Shown here piece by piece: positions 7,430 to 15,358 of a DNA stretch of 48,323 nt. The notes beneath the pieces were generated by a model. It had not been told where the DNA came from, searched no databases, and worked only from the letters and a program-made list of their open reading frames with translations. A program made the translations under genes and the position numbers. Position 1 is the stretch's first letter, and every line of letters begins with the position of its first letter. Source of the stretch: Oscillospiraceae bacterium (GTDB lineage: Bacteria > Bacillota > Clostridia > Oscillospirales > Ruminococcaceae); assembly GCA_024684395.1 (NCBI GenBank), contig JAIKWY010000186.1, positions 1 through 48,323 of the forward strand, in the 5' to 3' direction.

Positions 7430-8179
7430 TTACTCAGCAGCCTCTTCAGCAGCCTCATCCGCAGCAGCGGCAGCTTCCTCGGCAGCAGTCTCGTCTGCGC
7501 CCTGTCTGCCCTCGATGATAGCGTTTGCGATGGTGCCGGCGATCAGCTTGACGGCACGGATAGCGTCGTCATTGCCCGGGATCACATAATCCACCTCGTC
7601 CGGATCACAGTTGGTATCAACGATCGCAACGATCGGGATGTTCAGCTTCTTAGCCTCTGCTACAGCGATCTTCTCCTTGCGGGGGTCAACGATGAACAGC
7701 GCACCCGGGAGCTTCTTCATGTTCTTGATACCGCCCATGAACTTTTCCAGACGCTCGATCTCGAGGTTCAGCTTGACAACTTCCTTCTTCGGCAGCAGAG
7801 CGAAGGTGCCGTCCTCAGCCATCTGATGGAGCTGCTCCAGTCTCTGGATACGTCTCTGGATGGTCTTGAAGTTGGTCATCATGCCGCCCAGCCAACGTGC
7901 GTTGACATAGTGTGCGCCTGCACGGGTAGCTTCCTCACGGATGGAATCGCTTGCCTGCTTCTTGGTGCCGACGAACAGCACTTCCTTGCCCTCAGCAGAG
8001 ATTTCACGAACGAAGAGATAAGCCTCCTCGAGCTTCTTTACAGTCTTCTGGAGATCGATGATATAGATACCGTTTCTCTCGGTGAAGATGTAAGGAGCCA
8101 TTTTCGGGTTCCAACGTCTGGTCTGATGACCGAAGTGTACGCCTGCTTCCAGCAGCTGCTTCATAGATACTACGCTCAT
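7430..8179 (-). CDS. rpsB: 30S ribosomal protein S2
   Basis: 249 residues of the 30S subunit protein S2, recognised by '[22 protein letters not shown]' at the N-terminus and '[23 protein letters not shown]' further on. The C-terminus is a low-complexity Ala/Glu tail, common in Firmicute S2. AGGAGG lies eight bases ahead of the ATG. It heads the rpsB-tsf operon, with a promoter about 130 nt upstream and a leader containing inverted repeats that may serve feedback control. Confidence 0.98.
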   Translation of the reverse strand: MSVVSMKQLLEAGVHFGHQTRRWNPKMAPYIFTERNGIYIIDLQKTVKKLEEAYLFVREISAEGKEVLFVGTKKQASDSIREEATRAGAHYVNARWLGGMMTNFKTIQRRIQRLEQLHQMAEDGTFALLPKKEVVKLNLEIERLEKFMGGIKNMKKLPGALFIVDPRKEKIAVAEAKKLNIPIVAIVDTNCDPDEVDYVIPGNDDAIRAVKLIAGTIANAIIEGRQGADETAAEEAAAAADEAAEEAAE

Positions 8180-8313
8180 TTGTAGTTCCTCCTAAAAAAT
8201 GTTTGGTTTTTGGTCGCTTTTCATAGCGCCTTATGGATCCTCCGCCCGTTGTCCGTCCGACAACCCGGTTGTGGTCCGGGCACCACGCCACGGAATCACG
8301 AGCGTGCGAAATC
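8180..8313 (-). promoter_or_regulatory. Structured 5' leader of rpsB-tsf
   Basis: From the predicted transcript start to the rpsB start there are about 134 untranslated nucleotides. They include the local inverted repeats TTGTC/GACAA and GCCCGG/CCGGGT, with the ribosome binding site at the 3' end. Ribosomal protein operons often carry such leaders for autogenous control. I do not recognise a named class. Confidence 0.45.
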
Positions 8314-8319
8314 TTTTAT

Positions 8320-8348
8320 ATTATACCATATATTTCTGGTCATTGCAA
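8320..8348 (-). promoter_or_regulatory. Sigma-A promoter of rpsB-tsf
   Basis: TTGCAA (8343-8348), 17-bp spacer ending TGG (extended -10), TATAAT (8320-8325). Confidence 0.85.
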
Positions 8349-8355
8349 GAGGGAG

Positions 8356-8390
8356 AGAAAAGATCGCACGCCAAAGTTTTCGGCGTGCGA
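8356..8390 (-). terminator. Terminator after the small membrane peptide gene
   Basis: Minus strand: 9-bp stem TCGCACGCC/GGCGTGCGA, 9-nt loop, then TCTTTTCTC. It lies between this gene and the rpsB promoter. Confidence 0.75.
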
Positions 8391-8417
8391 GTCTGAATAT
8401 TTGTGCAGGACTAACAA

Positions 8418-8603
8418 TTACTTGTCGTCATCCTTCTTCTGCGGCTGGTCGTCCTCTTTCTTTTTCTTGCCGACCACGGACATCACCGCCGACGCCACGA
8501 TCAGCACAACAGCGATGGCACCGATCACGATCCAGAGCACGACATTGCTCGCATCGCCGGTCTGTGCGCTCTGTTCCAGAGCAGTGATAGATTCTTCGAT
8601 CAT
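8418..8603 (-). CDS. 61-residue single-span membrane peptide with sorting-signal-like core
   Basis: The sequence begins MIEESITALEQ, then SAQTGDASN, a hydrophobic stretch (about 21-43) and a long basic/acidic tail starting GKKKKEDD. The QTGDASN-hydrophobic-Lys layout mimics the C-terminal sorting signal of sortase substrates in related clostridia. There is almost no mature domain in front of it, and the charged tail is unusually long. It may instead be a simple membrane anchor or regulatory peptide. The gene is genuine: GGAGGAG eight bases before the ATG, a promoter with 17-bp spacing upstream and a terminator downstream. Function unknown. Confidence 0.7.
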   Translation of the reverse strand: MIEESITALEQSAQTGDASNVVLWIVIGAIAVVLIVASAVMSVVGKKKKEDDQPQKKDDDK

Positions 8604-8650
8604 GATGTATCTCCTCCTTATTTCTCAAAGCATGAGCTTTTCTGCTTTTG

Positions 8651-8679
8651 AGTATAGCACATTTTGGATGATACGTCAA
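8651..8679 (-). promoter_or_regulatory. Sigma-A promoter of the 61-residue membrane peptide gene
   Basis: TTGACG (8674-8679), 17-bp spacer ending TGC, TATACT (8651-8656). Confidence 0.8.
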
Positions 8680-8699
8680 GTCTCGTTTTGCAAAGCGGC

Positions 8700-10160
8700 T
8701 CACGCCTGCTGATGCTCAGCTTTCATTGCAGTCTTCCGCTCGTACATGTTCCGATCGGCACGCTTGAATACATCGTCCGAATAGAGGTCATCCTCCGCAT
8801 CGAACAGCGCATAGCCGAATGCCGCAGAGATGCGCTCCCACGGCTGCAAAGTCTCATCCGCCGAGTTCTGTTCCATCCTGCGGTTGAACTCCGCTTCGAG
8901 CTCTTCGATATGCTGATAGTCATGGTTTTTCAGGATCACGGCAAATTCATCGCCGCCGATGCGGAACACCGGCGAATGCACGAACACATCGCAGATCAGC
9001 CGGCTCAGGCTGCGGATGGATCCGTTGCCGCACTCATGTCCGTAGCTGTCATTGATCGCCTTCAGATCATTCAGGTCGATCATGGCGATGCCGAACGTCG
9101 TCAGACCCTCCTGGATCTCGCTGTCGATCCGCTCGATCTCCTTATCGTAGGCGAGCTTGTTCCGGATGCCCGTCAGTGCATCCATATGCGCAAGCTCATG
9201 CATGTCATCCGCCTTCTGACGGACACTGATGAGCTGTTCCTGCGTGCGGGTCAGGTAGTCGATATACTTGTCGATGTCCGCTTCCATATGCACCATCGAA
9301 TGCAGCAGCGCTTCGATCTCATCGCCCGTTTTGATCTCCAGCGAATCGAACACATGCCGCTTTTCGGTCGTCTTGCTGGATACATACCGTCCGGCAGCCT
9401 CCGTGAGCATGTTGATGGGCTTGACGATATGTTTTCTGACAAGGAAGATCGCCAGCACACAGATCACCGCCGTCAGCAGAAGCTGGAGCCCGGTCAGCAC
9501 CATCTGCGTTCTGGTCGCTACCTGTCGTACCTCGTTCATGCTGAAATCCACCGCAGCATAGCATACGACTTCGCCCTTACTGTTGTGGATCGGTGCCGCA
9601 GCCGACACCTGCCAGCCATATTCCGGCGTATCGGAGACAAACGCCGGGAGCCCCTTCTCCGGATCCTGCACATTCTCATAGTTGAACTCGTCGAGATTGT
9701 CAAAGCTCACCGGCGGGACATTCTCGTCACCATAGGCAGCATCCACGATATAGATCGCAGTATTGTCCACCGGATCCAAGCCGAGCAGATAGACGCAGTC
9801 CGCCTCGCTGACATCCTGGATCGTGCGGATCCGCTGCCGGATCGCCAGATAGTCCTCATCCTCCATGAGATAGGCAAACTGACCGATGTATGCCGCAAAA
9901 GCGGGATCCTCCCACTCTTCGTTGCTCATCTTGTGATCGGCAGCATGATACGCTGCCATGACTTTTTCGGTAAACGGCTGTATCTCATCGCCGTCCATGA
10001 AAATGGCGACTGTCGCCGCCATGCAGTCGGCAGTGATCTTATACTCATCATCCATCGTATCCTGGTTGACGAGCGCACTGACCACGATACAGGCGCCGCT
10101 GAGCAGCACAGCCATTGCAATGATCAGCAGCATGATCTTTTTACCCAAAGATAGCTTCAT
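8700..10160 (-). CDS. Membrane diguanylate cyclase: extracytoplasmic sensor, HAMP, GGDEF
   Basis: 486 residues. Membrane segment at about 8-28, a Cache-like outer sensor domain (about 30-215), second membrane segment at about 222-243, HAMP (about 244-300), a short coiled linker, then a GGDEF domain with intact GGDEF at 402-406 and the usual 'HMDALTGIRNKLAY' start. It should make c-di-GMP from GTP in response to an external signal. The allosteric RxxD site normally found upstream of GGDEF is not seen, so product inhibition may be absent. GGAGGTGA precedes the chosen ATG; an ATG seven codons upstream lacks a site. It could oppose the EAL protein encoded 4 kb away. Confidence 0.92.
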   Translation of the reverse strand: MKLSLGKKIMLLIIAMAVLLSGACIVVSALVNQDTMDDEYKITADCMAATVAIFMDGDEIQPFTEKVMAAYHAADHKMSNEEWEDPAFAAYIGQFAYLMEDEDYLAIRQRIRTIQDVSEADCVYLLGLDPVDNTAIYIVDAAYGDENVPPVSFDNLDEFNYENVQDPEKGLPAFVSDTPEYGWQVSAAAPIHNSKGEVVCYAAVDFSMNEVRQVATRTQMVLTGLQLLLTAVICVLAIFLVRKHIVKPINMLTEAAGRYVSSKTTEKRHVFDSLEIKTGDEIEALLHSMVHMEADIDKYIDYLTRTQEQLISVRQKADDMHELAHMDALTGIRNKLAYDKEIERIDSEIQEGLTTFGIAMIDLNDLKAINDSYGHECGNGSIRSLSRLICDVFVHSPVFRIGGDEFAVILKNHDYQHIEELEAEFNRRMEQNSADETLQPWERISAAFGYALFDAEDDLYSDDVFKRADRNMYERKTAMKAEHQQA

Positions 10161-10210
10161 CCGTCGTTCACCTCCGCTCATTTATGTACAGTCTATTACG
10201 ATACTATTAT

Positions 10211-10239
10211 ATTATAGCATACTGGTGCGAAAAAAGCAA
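10211..10239 (-). promoter_or_regulatory. Sigma-A promoter of the diguanylate cyclase gene
   Basis: TTGCTT (10234-10239), 17-bp spacer ending TGC (extended -10), TATAAT (10211-10216). Confidence 0.75.
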
Positions 10240-10304
10240 GCTTATTTTGCTATATTTTTATGCAATTTTCATGATACACGGATTTTTAGCGCTTTCAGAC
10301 GCCA

Positions 10305-10335
10305 ATGAGCCGGATACCCAGTGTATCCGGCTCAT
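10305..10335 (-). terminator. Hairpin after the pectate lyase gene
   Basis: Perfect 12-bp stem ATGAGCCGGATA/TATCCGGCTCAT with a 7-nt loop, 15 nt past the stop. There is no U-tract, so it may stabilise the mRNA 3' end rather than act as a simple intrinsic terminator. Confidence 0.6.
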
Positions 10336-10350
10336 CTCTCAATATGACAC

Positions 10351-13300
10351 TCAGTCCCCCAGCGGGAGCGTGATCAGCTCAACCACTGCTTTCAGGATAT
10401 TCAAGGAATCGGTCTCATCCGGCGCATACGGGTTGCTCCGGTCAACATCGGCATTGACTCTGCCCTGATCGGTGATCGGATCGCCGGTCATGAGGTTCTT
10501 GTTCAGCGCAATGACATCGAGGATGTCAAGCTTGCCGTTGCAGTCCACATCGCCGTACATGGTCACCTCCGGCAGCGTATCAGAAGGCTCCGGATCAGTC
10601 GGCTGTGCCTGTGTGGGCTGCTCGGTCGGCTGTTCAGTGGGCTGCTCTGTCGGCGGCTCGGTCGGATCCTGCTGCTGAGCAGGCAGACCGATGGCAGGCG
10701 TTGCCGTCTGGGATACGCCGTTCACCATGTGATAGCCGAGCTTCGCATAGGTGCCGTTCGCCGGGGTCTCCGCAAAGCCGCCCGGGTTCGGGGAACCGTC
10801 CGCATTACGCCATGCCTTGTGGAATGCCGTGCTGCCCATCGCCGGAACGTTCAGCGTGATGAAATCGCTGTCAGAAACGGTCGGGTTCGTGCCGAGCTTC
10901 GCACCGTTGGTCATGGTCTCCTTGGAAGCGAGGTAGTACTTGCTGTTGTAGTAGAGGCCATCGGTCATGGTGCCGACGAACTTGTCATTGCCCGCCTTGA
11001 TCGTGGAGATCTTGGTCTGGCTCACCTTGCCGACGCTGTAGTAGGATACCATGTTCTGGAAGGTGGCAGAGGTCGAGCATCTGTAGACCATGTAATTTGC
11101 TTTGGCGCCCTTGAGGTTGTTGTTATAGGCGGTGCAGTTCTTCATATCGCCGAACTCGGGGTTGTTGTTGTCCGTGAAACCGCAGTTCAGATTCTCGAAC
11201 GCAAGGCAGTTCTCCACCTTGTGACGGGTGCCAATACCGCCGCCGCCAAGCTTGAAGCCATTGCCGTCGCAGTCGCCGTAGCCTCTGCCGTCCTCGGTAA
11301 AGCCGTTGCGGAAGGCGATGCAGTTTTTCAGCGTTACCACGCCGATCGGACCTGTCTCCTCCTTGGCATAGAGATCCCAGCCGTCATCGGAGTTGTTGTA
11401 GGAGATACATCCGTCAAAGACATTGCCCTCGCCGCAGGTGAGCTTCGCTGCGAAGCCGTCGGCATTCTCCATCGTGGCTTCATCGCAGTTGTTCAGGGAG
11501 GTGCAGTTCTTGACGAGGTTGTTGGAGGGCCAGGAAGCGAGGTTGGCGGCATCCGTTCTGTAGCGGGAGATCTGGAGACCGGTGTCCTCGTTGTCGTTGA
11601 AGACCATCATCTCGATGATGTTGTTGTTGCCGGACAGGAGCATGCCGTTGTCGCCGGCCTGCGTGATCTCGAAGCCGTAGAAATGCCAGTAGCTGCCGTC
11701 GAGGACAAAGCCTCTTGCCGAGCTGCTGACCGCCTGACCGGTGAAGTCAAAGACAACATCGGCGCCCTTGTAGGCGGCAATGGTCTTGTACTTCCCTGCC
11801 TGACCGGAATTGTTCTGCTCGATGAGAATGGTATTGGTATATTTATAACTACCGCCCAGCAGATAGATGATACCGCCCGCCGGAACGCTCTTGATGGCAG
11901 TGAGCACATCGGTCGGATCGTTCTCGGTCTTGCCGGAGCCGCCGCCGTTCGGGGAAGCATAGATCACCTGCGCATAGTCCACTGCCGGGATGTCGATCGG
12001 ATCGGTCGGCTGCGGCTGCGGCTGTGTGGGCTGCTGCGTGGGCTGCTCGGTCGGCTGGGGATCGGTCGGCTGGGGCTGTGTCGGCTGCTCGGTGGGCTGC
12101 TCGGTCGGGGTCACAGGATCGGTGGAATCGGTAAAGCCCGTACCGATGGCTACGATGGAATCCTTGTAGGCAACGAGCGCCGCCTTGAGCTGTGCATCGA
12201 CTGCATAGCTTTCATCAGCAGTCGCATTATCGAATTTCCACTGGAAATCACCGCCCTGTACACGGCCTGCACCCGCCATGACGATGTTCGGAACGTCCTC
12301 CGCCTTGTCCGGGGTGTACTTGTAGCTCATGGCGCCGTTGGTGTCGAAGTTATTATAAGTAGTGCCGCCCTGCTTTGTCTTCACGCTGCCGGGGACCTGC
12401 TCAGAGGCACTGTTTGCCTCGTAGGCATCGAACTCTGTATTGTTCTGCTGATAGGTGGTGTAGCTCTTCTGGCCACTCATATAATTGCCGAAGGACTTGA
12501 TGATACCGCCGTCCTCGTCGGAGAATGTGCCGCCGGTCGCTACATCAGAGCCCTGCATGGAAGCGAGCATCGGATACTTACAGTTACGGAAGTAGTTGTT
12601 CTCTACGAACGCAGAAGCACCCATCGTCACGCCGACGCCGTACTTGGCATTGCCATCGAAGTAGTTGTTGAAGATGTGGACGGAGCAGGTACGGATTCTC
12701 GGATGACGGGAGTCGGAATGGTCATACCAGTTGTGGTGGTAGGTGATGTAATTCTCGGTCGATTCGGACTTCATGCCCTGGAGATTGCACTTGCCGTTAT
12801 CCCAGAAATGGTTGAAGGAGTGCGTGATATAAGTCGAGGTCTTGGTATCAAGTGCGCCGTCGCCCTTGACCTGGTCGGCATCGGAGCCGGCATCGCCGTA
12901 GAACATGTCGCAGTTATGTACCCAGATGTGGTTATTGCCCTGCTGGAGACCGCAGTTGTCGCCCTCGGAGCTGTTGCAGTTCATGAAGCCGATGTTGCGT
13001 ACCTCCACGTTGGAGCAGTTCTTCATGACCAGACCGAAGCCGTTGAAGGTCGTGTCCTTGCCGATGCCCTCGACGGTCAGGCCGCAGGTCACGGTATCCA
13101 CGAGCAGATCGCCCTTCGGCATGTCGCCCGGATCGGTGATGTTGCCGATGAAGCGGATGCAGACGGGCTGGCACTTGGTGTTGCTTTTCAGGTTGGTGAT
13201 GATATTCTGGACGCCCGTCAGCTCGGTGGCCGTGCCGCTCTTGTTGGGGAGGGTCACCTTGACGGAATCCTTGGTCTTTTCGGTCACATAGATGACAGCT

Positions 13301-13779
13301 GCATTGGATTTCAGCGTGCCGTCGTCGTTGTAGGCGCCGGAAGAGCTGCCGTTCACAAAGCCAAAGCCCGTGCGCAGATGCGCTGTAGTGGTGACATTGA
13401 CCTCAGCCGCCTTGGAGTCGTCCTCCTTGCCGCTGATGACAGGAACGACCTTGATCTTATGGCTGCCTGCCTTGAGACCGACCACATCCGCACGGAAACG
13501 GTCGGCATACTGGCGGATCAGCATGTCGTCGATCTTATTACCGTCGGCATAGACGGTGTACGCCGATGCGCCGGAAACTGCCGACCACTCGGCATAGGCG
13601 CCCTCGCTGTAGCCTGCATAGCCGATCATGGTGACAGCGTTCGTGCTCGCCTCAGCCGTGAGGAACACTTCCCCTGCCGGCACAACCGTGGCAGCCTGCA
13701 CGGTCATGCCCACGGACGAGATCACGGTCGCTGCTGCCAGCATGGTAGCAAGTGCTTTTCTCATCGCTTTCATCTTCAT
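10351..13779 (-). CDS. Secreted bifunctional pectate lyase, PL1-PL9, with C-terminal dockerin
   Basis: 1142 residues. Signal peptide 1-29 (ends VQA-A); fibronectin-like domain at about 31-132; PL1 pectate lyase at about 138-545 with the YHHNWYDHSDSRHPRIR region (probable catalytic Arg361); PT/QP linker at 552-595; PL9 right-handed beta-helix lyase at about 600-1030 with NADGFAAKL (likely catalytic Lys779); second linker at 1035-1070; type I dockerin at 1074-1138 with two calcium-loop repeats (GDVDCNGKLDILD and NADVDRSNPYAPDETDS). It cleaves polygalacturonate by beta-elimination and should dock onto a cohesin scaffold of a cellulosome. The second calcium loop is longer than usual. The ATG is preceded by AAAGGGG at a rather long spacing. 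Monocistronic. Confidence 0.95.
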   Translation of the reverse strand: MKMKAMRKALATMLAAATVISSVGMTVQAATVVPAGEVFLTAEASTNAVTMIGYAGYSEGAYAEWSAVSGASAYTVYADGNKIDDMLIRQYADRFRADVVGLKAGSHKIKVVPVISGKEDDSKAAEVNVTTTAHLRTGFGFVNGSSSGAYNDDGTLKSNAAVIYVTEKTKDSVKVTLPNKSGTATELTGVQNIITNLKSNTKCQPVCIRFIGNITDPGDMPKGDLLVDTVTCGLTVEGIGKDTTFNGFGLVMKNCSNVEVRNIGFMNCNSSEGDNCGLQQGNNHIWVHNCDMFYGDAGSDADQVKGDGALDTKTSTYITHSFNHFWDNGKCNLQGMKSESTENYITYHHNWYDHSDSRHPRIRTCSVHIFNNYFDGNAKYGVGVTMGASAFVENNYFRNCKYPMLASMQGSDVATGGTFSDEDGGIIKSFGNYMSGQKSYTTYQQNNTEFDAYEANSASEQVPGSVKTKQGGTTYNNFDTNGAMSYKYTPDKAEDVPNIVMAGAGRVQGGDFQWKFDNATADESYAVDAQLKAALVAYKDSIVAIGTGFTDSTDPVTPTEQPTEQPTQPQPTDPQPTEQPTQQPTQPQPQPTDPIDIPAVDYAQVIYASPNGGGSGKTENDPTDVLTAIKSVPAGGIIYLLGGSYKYTNTILIEQNNSGQAGKYKTIAAYKGADVVFDFTGQAVSSSARGFVLDGSYWHFYGFEITQAGDNGMLLSGNNNIIEMMVFNDNEDTGLQISRYRTDAANLASWPSNNLVKNCTSLNNCDEATMENADGFAAKLTCGEGNVFDGCISYNNSDDGWDLYAKEETGPIGVVTLKNCIAFRNGFTEDGRGYGDCDGNGFKLGGGGIGTRHKVENCLAFENLNCGFTDNNNPEFGDMKNCTAYNNNLKGAKANYMVYRCSTSATFQNMVSYYSVGKVSQTKISTIKAGNDKFVGTMTDGLYYNSKYYLASKETMTNGAKLGTNPTVSDSDFITLNVPAMGSTAFHKAWRNADGSPNPGGFAETPANGTYAKLGYHMVNGVSQTATPAIGLPAQQQDPTEPPTEQPTEQPTEQPTQAQPTDPEPSDTLPEVTMYGDVDCNGKLDILDVIALNKNLMTGDPITDQGRVNADVDRSNPYAPDETDSLNILKAVVELITLPLGD

Positions 13780-13816
13780 AAGGTCCTGGACCCCTTTCTA
13801 TGATGTGTATGCTATC

Positions 13817-13845
13817 ATTATAGCAAAATGCACAAATAATTGCAA
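13817..13845 (-). promoter_or_regulatory. Sigma-A promoter of the pectate lyase gene
   Basis: TTGCAA (13840-13845), 17-bp spacer ending TGC (extended -10), TATAAT (13817-13822). The start codon is about 30 nt past the predicted transcript start. Confidence 0.85.
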
Positions 13846-14105
13846 GTGGTATAATCCACAAAAATATAATTTTTTAACACAACCGTTAAGCAAAAATATA
13901 CAATTACTGTGTATTATCTTTTGCAAAATCAAATATTCGTTTTGACTAAATTTAGCTAAATACAAAAAGTGCAATATTTTGTTGCAAAATGACGCTCGGC
14001 GCTGTGCATGTCCCCCAATTGCATTTCTGACACTCAAAAAATAGATACACTGCACAAAAAGCAATATTTGCAATTGTAGGATACGGACAAAAACGCCCGG
14101 AATGC
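13846..14105. promoter_or_regulatory. AT-rich intergenic region between divergent pectinase and rubrerythrin genes
   Basis: No credible gene is seen here. The stretch is far more AT-rich than its surroundings. It contains repeated TTGCAA-like words, the inverted repeat TGCAA-N7-TTGCA (13970-13986) and the palindrome CTAAATTTAG (about 13946-13955). These could be regulator sites for the pectate lyase promoter. Confidence 0.4.
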
Positions 14106-14134
14106 TTGACAAATTATGCAAAGAATGCTACAAT
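14106..14134 (+). promoter_or_regulatory. Sigma-A promoter of the rubrerythrin gene
   Basis: TTGACA (14106-14111), 17-bp spacer ending TGC (extended -10), TACAAT (14129-14134). Confidence 0.85.
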
Positions 14135-14192
14135 AAATATATCATCATGGCAGATTTGCACATAAATCGCCGTGCAAGGAGGTAGATCCACT

Positions 14193-14855
14193 ATGAAAAA
14201 ATATGTATGTCCCGTTTGCGGTTATGTTCACGAGGGCGATGCGCCGCCGGAGCAGTGCCCGCAGTGCAAGGTACCCGGTGAGAAGTTCATCGTGCAGGAA
14301 GAGACCAAGACCTATGTCTGTCCGGTCTGCGGCTATGTTCACGAGGGTACTGAGCCCCCGGAGAAGTGCCCGCAGTGCGGCGTTCCCGGTGAGAAGTTCA
14401 TCGTGAAGGAGAAGAACGACAAGCTCGAGTTCGCATGTGAGCATGTGCTCGGCGTGGCAAAGGCTGTGGAGGATCCCGAGATCCTGGAGGGTCTGCGCTC
14501 CAATTTCACCGGTGAGTGTACCGAGGTGGGCATGTATCTGGCGATGGCTCGTGTGGCATTCCGTGAGGGATACCCGGAGATCGGCATGTACTGGGAGAAG
14601 GCTGCTTTTGAGGAAGCAGAGCACGCTGCCAAGTTTGCCGAGCTGCTCGGCGAGGTCGTTTCCGATTCCACCGAGGAGAACCTGAGAGTCCGTATGCTGG
14701 CGGAGCAGGGTGCGACCGAGGGCAAGCTGAAGCTCGCCAAGCGTGCCAAGGAGCTTGATCTTGATGCGATCCATGACACCGTTCATGAGATGGCAAAGGA
14801 CGAGGCTCGTCACGGCAAGGCGTTCGAGGGACTTCTGAAGCGTTACTTCGGCTAA
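14193..14855 (+). CDS. Reverse rubrerythrin with two tandem rubredoxin modules
   Basis: 220 residues. Two near-identical rubredoxin-like modules (1-36 and 38-73) each carry CPVCGY...CPQC iron ligands (Cys6, 9, 22, 25 and Cys43, 46, 59, 62). They are followed by a four-helix di-iron domain with Glu108/Glu111, EEAEHA (140-145) and DEARH (203-207). Rubrerythrins reduce hydrogen peroxide in the anaerobe cytosol, using electrons passed through the rubredoxin iron. The N-terminal rubredoxin marks the 'reverse' type; having two copies is unusual and looks like an internal duplication. AAGGAGG precedes the chosen ATG; a GTG-like extension seven codons longer is less likely. It is monocistronic with its own promoter. 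Confidence 0.93.
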   Translation: MKKYVCPVCGYVHEGDAPPEQCPQCKVPGEKFIVQEETKTYVCPVCGYVHEGTEPPEKCPQCGVPGEKFIVKEKNDKLEFACEHVLGVAKAVEDPEILEGLRSNFTGECTEVGMYLAMARVAFREGYPEIGMYWEKAAFEEAEHAAKFAELLGEVVSDSTEENLRVRMLAEQGATEGKLKLAKRAKELDLDAIHDTVHEMAKDEARHGKAFEGLLKRYFG

Positions 14856-14867
14856 ATACCAATTCTG

Positions 14868-14904
14868 TGTATTGTTCTCCCGCCGAAGAAGGGAAATCAA
14901 TACA
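14868..14904. repeat. Dispersed palindrome, copy 1 (TGTATTG...CAATACA)
   Basis: A hairpin with arms TGTATTG and CAATACA around a CCC/GGG inner stem, 12 nt after the rubrerythrin stop codon. It is followed by TAAAATAG and a GCAGCAA segment. The same arrangement occurs twice in tandem near 40.3-40.4 kb. Confidence 0.75.
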
Positions 14905-14971
14905 TAAAATAGCCGTTTCAGGTTTGCAGCAATACAGTACAGATTTTGGAGGCGGCTAATAACAGATACAA

Positions 14972-14993
14972 GAGGGCAGGTCTCCCCTGCCCT
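14972..14993 (+). repeat. Direct repeat hairpin, copy 1 (GAGGGCAGG...CCTGCCCT)
   Basis: A 22-bp hairpin with stem AGGGCAGG/CCTGCCCT, repeated identically at 15165-15186. The two copies frame a 171-bp block that contains a dispersed GC-rich repeat. Confidence 0.7.
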
Positions 14994-15025
14994 CAGTCTT
15001 TAAAAATAGTGCCGAAGGCATTAAA

Positions 15026-15133
15026 CGGGGTTTTTAGGGGCGAAGCCCCTAAAGCGGCTGCTGTGCGCAGCACCGCCACTCATCCCTCCCCCGTTGGGGG
15101 AGGTGCCGCCGAACGGCGGCGGAGGGGGTGGCA
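15026..15133 (+). repeat. GC-rich dispersed repeat, copy 1
   Basis: It starts CGGGGTTTTTAGGGGCGAAG and ends in the palindrome GCCGCCGAACGGCGGC plus GGAGGGGGTGGC. A related copy lies inverted at 46778-46945 with matching ends and a longer middle. It is non-coding, strongly hairpin-forming and without a transposase. Confidence 0.75.
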
Positions 15134-15164
15134 GAAGCATGGAACCTGACTTTATCTACAAGCT

Positions 15165-15190
15165 GAGGGCAGGTCTCCCCTGCCCTTTCT
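15165..15190 (+). terminator. Direct repeat hairpin copy 2, terminator-like
   Basis: Same 22-bp hairpin as at 14972-14993, here followed by TTTCTTT, so it can act as a rightward terminator ahead of the XRE regulator region. Confidence 0.6.
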
Positions 15191-15208
15191 TTACAGCGCC
15201 ATGAATTT

Positions 15209-15254
15209 TGTAACTATTCACAAATCGGGGCTGTCGGATTTGTGAATGCTTACA
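15209..15254 (+). promoter_or_regulatory. Large palindromic operator-like site upstream of the XRE gene
   Basis: The arms TGTAACTATTCACAAATC (15209-15226) and GATTTGTGAATGCTTACA (15237-15254) are complementary at 16 of 18 positions around a 10-bp centre. The site lies about 105 bp ahead of the XRE start. TTGACC (15289-15294) and TAGAAT (15310-15315) follow at a short 15-bp spacing, a doubtful promoter. It is likely a regulator binding site, perhaps autoregulatory. Confidence 0.6.
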
Positions 15255-15358
15255 AATTTGAAGTTTTTTTCTGAAAATGTGTCAATTTTTGACCTTCTGC
15301 TGTGTCTTATAGAATAGAGCCGCCCAAACGGCAAAATTTTATGCAGGAGGTCATCGTA

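Noticed and set aside
13798-14121. A 107-codon minus-strand frame in the AT-rich gap
   Set aside because: No ribosome site, odd composition, overlaps the pectate lyase promoter and regulatory repeats.
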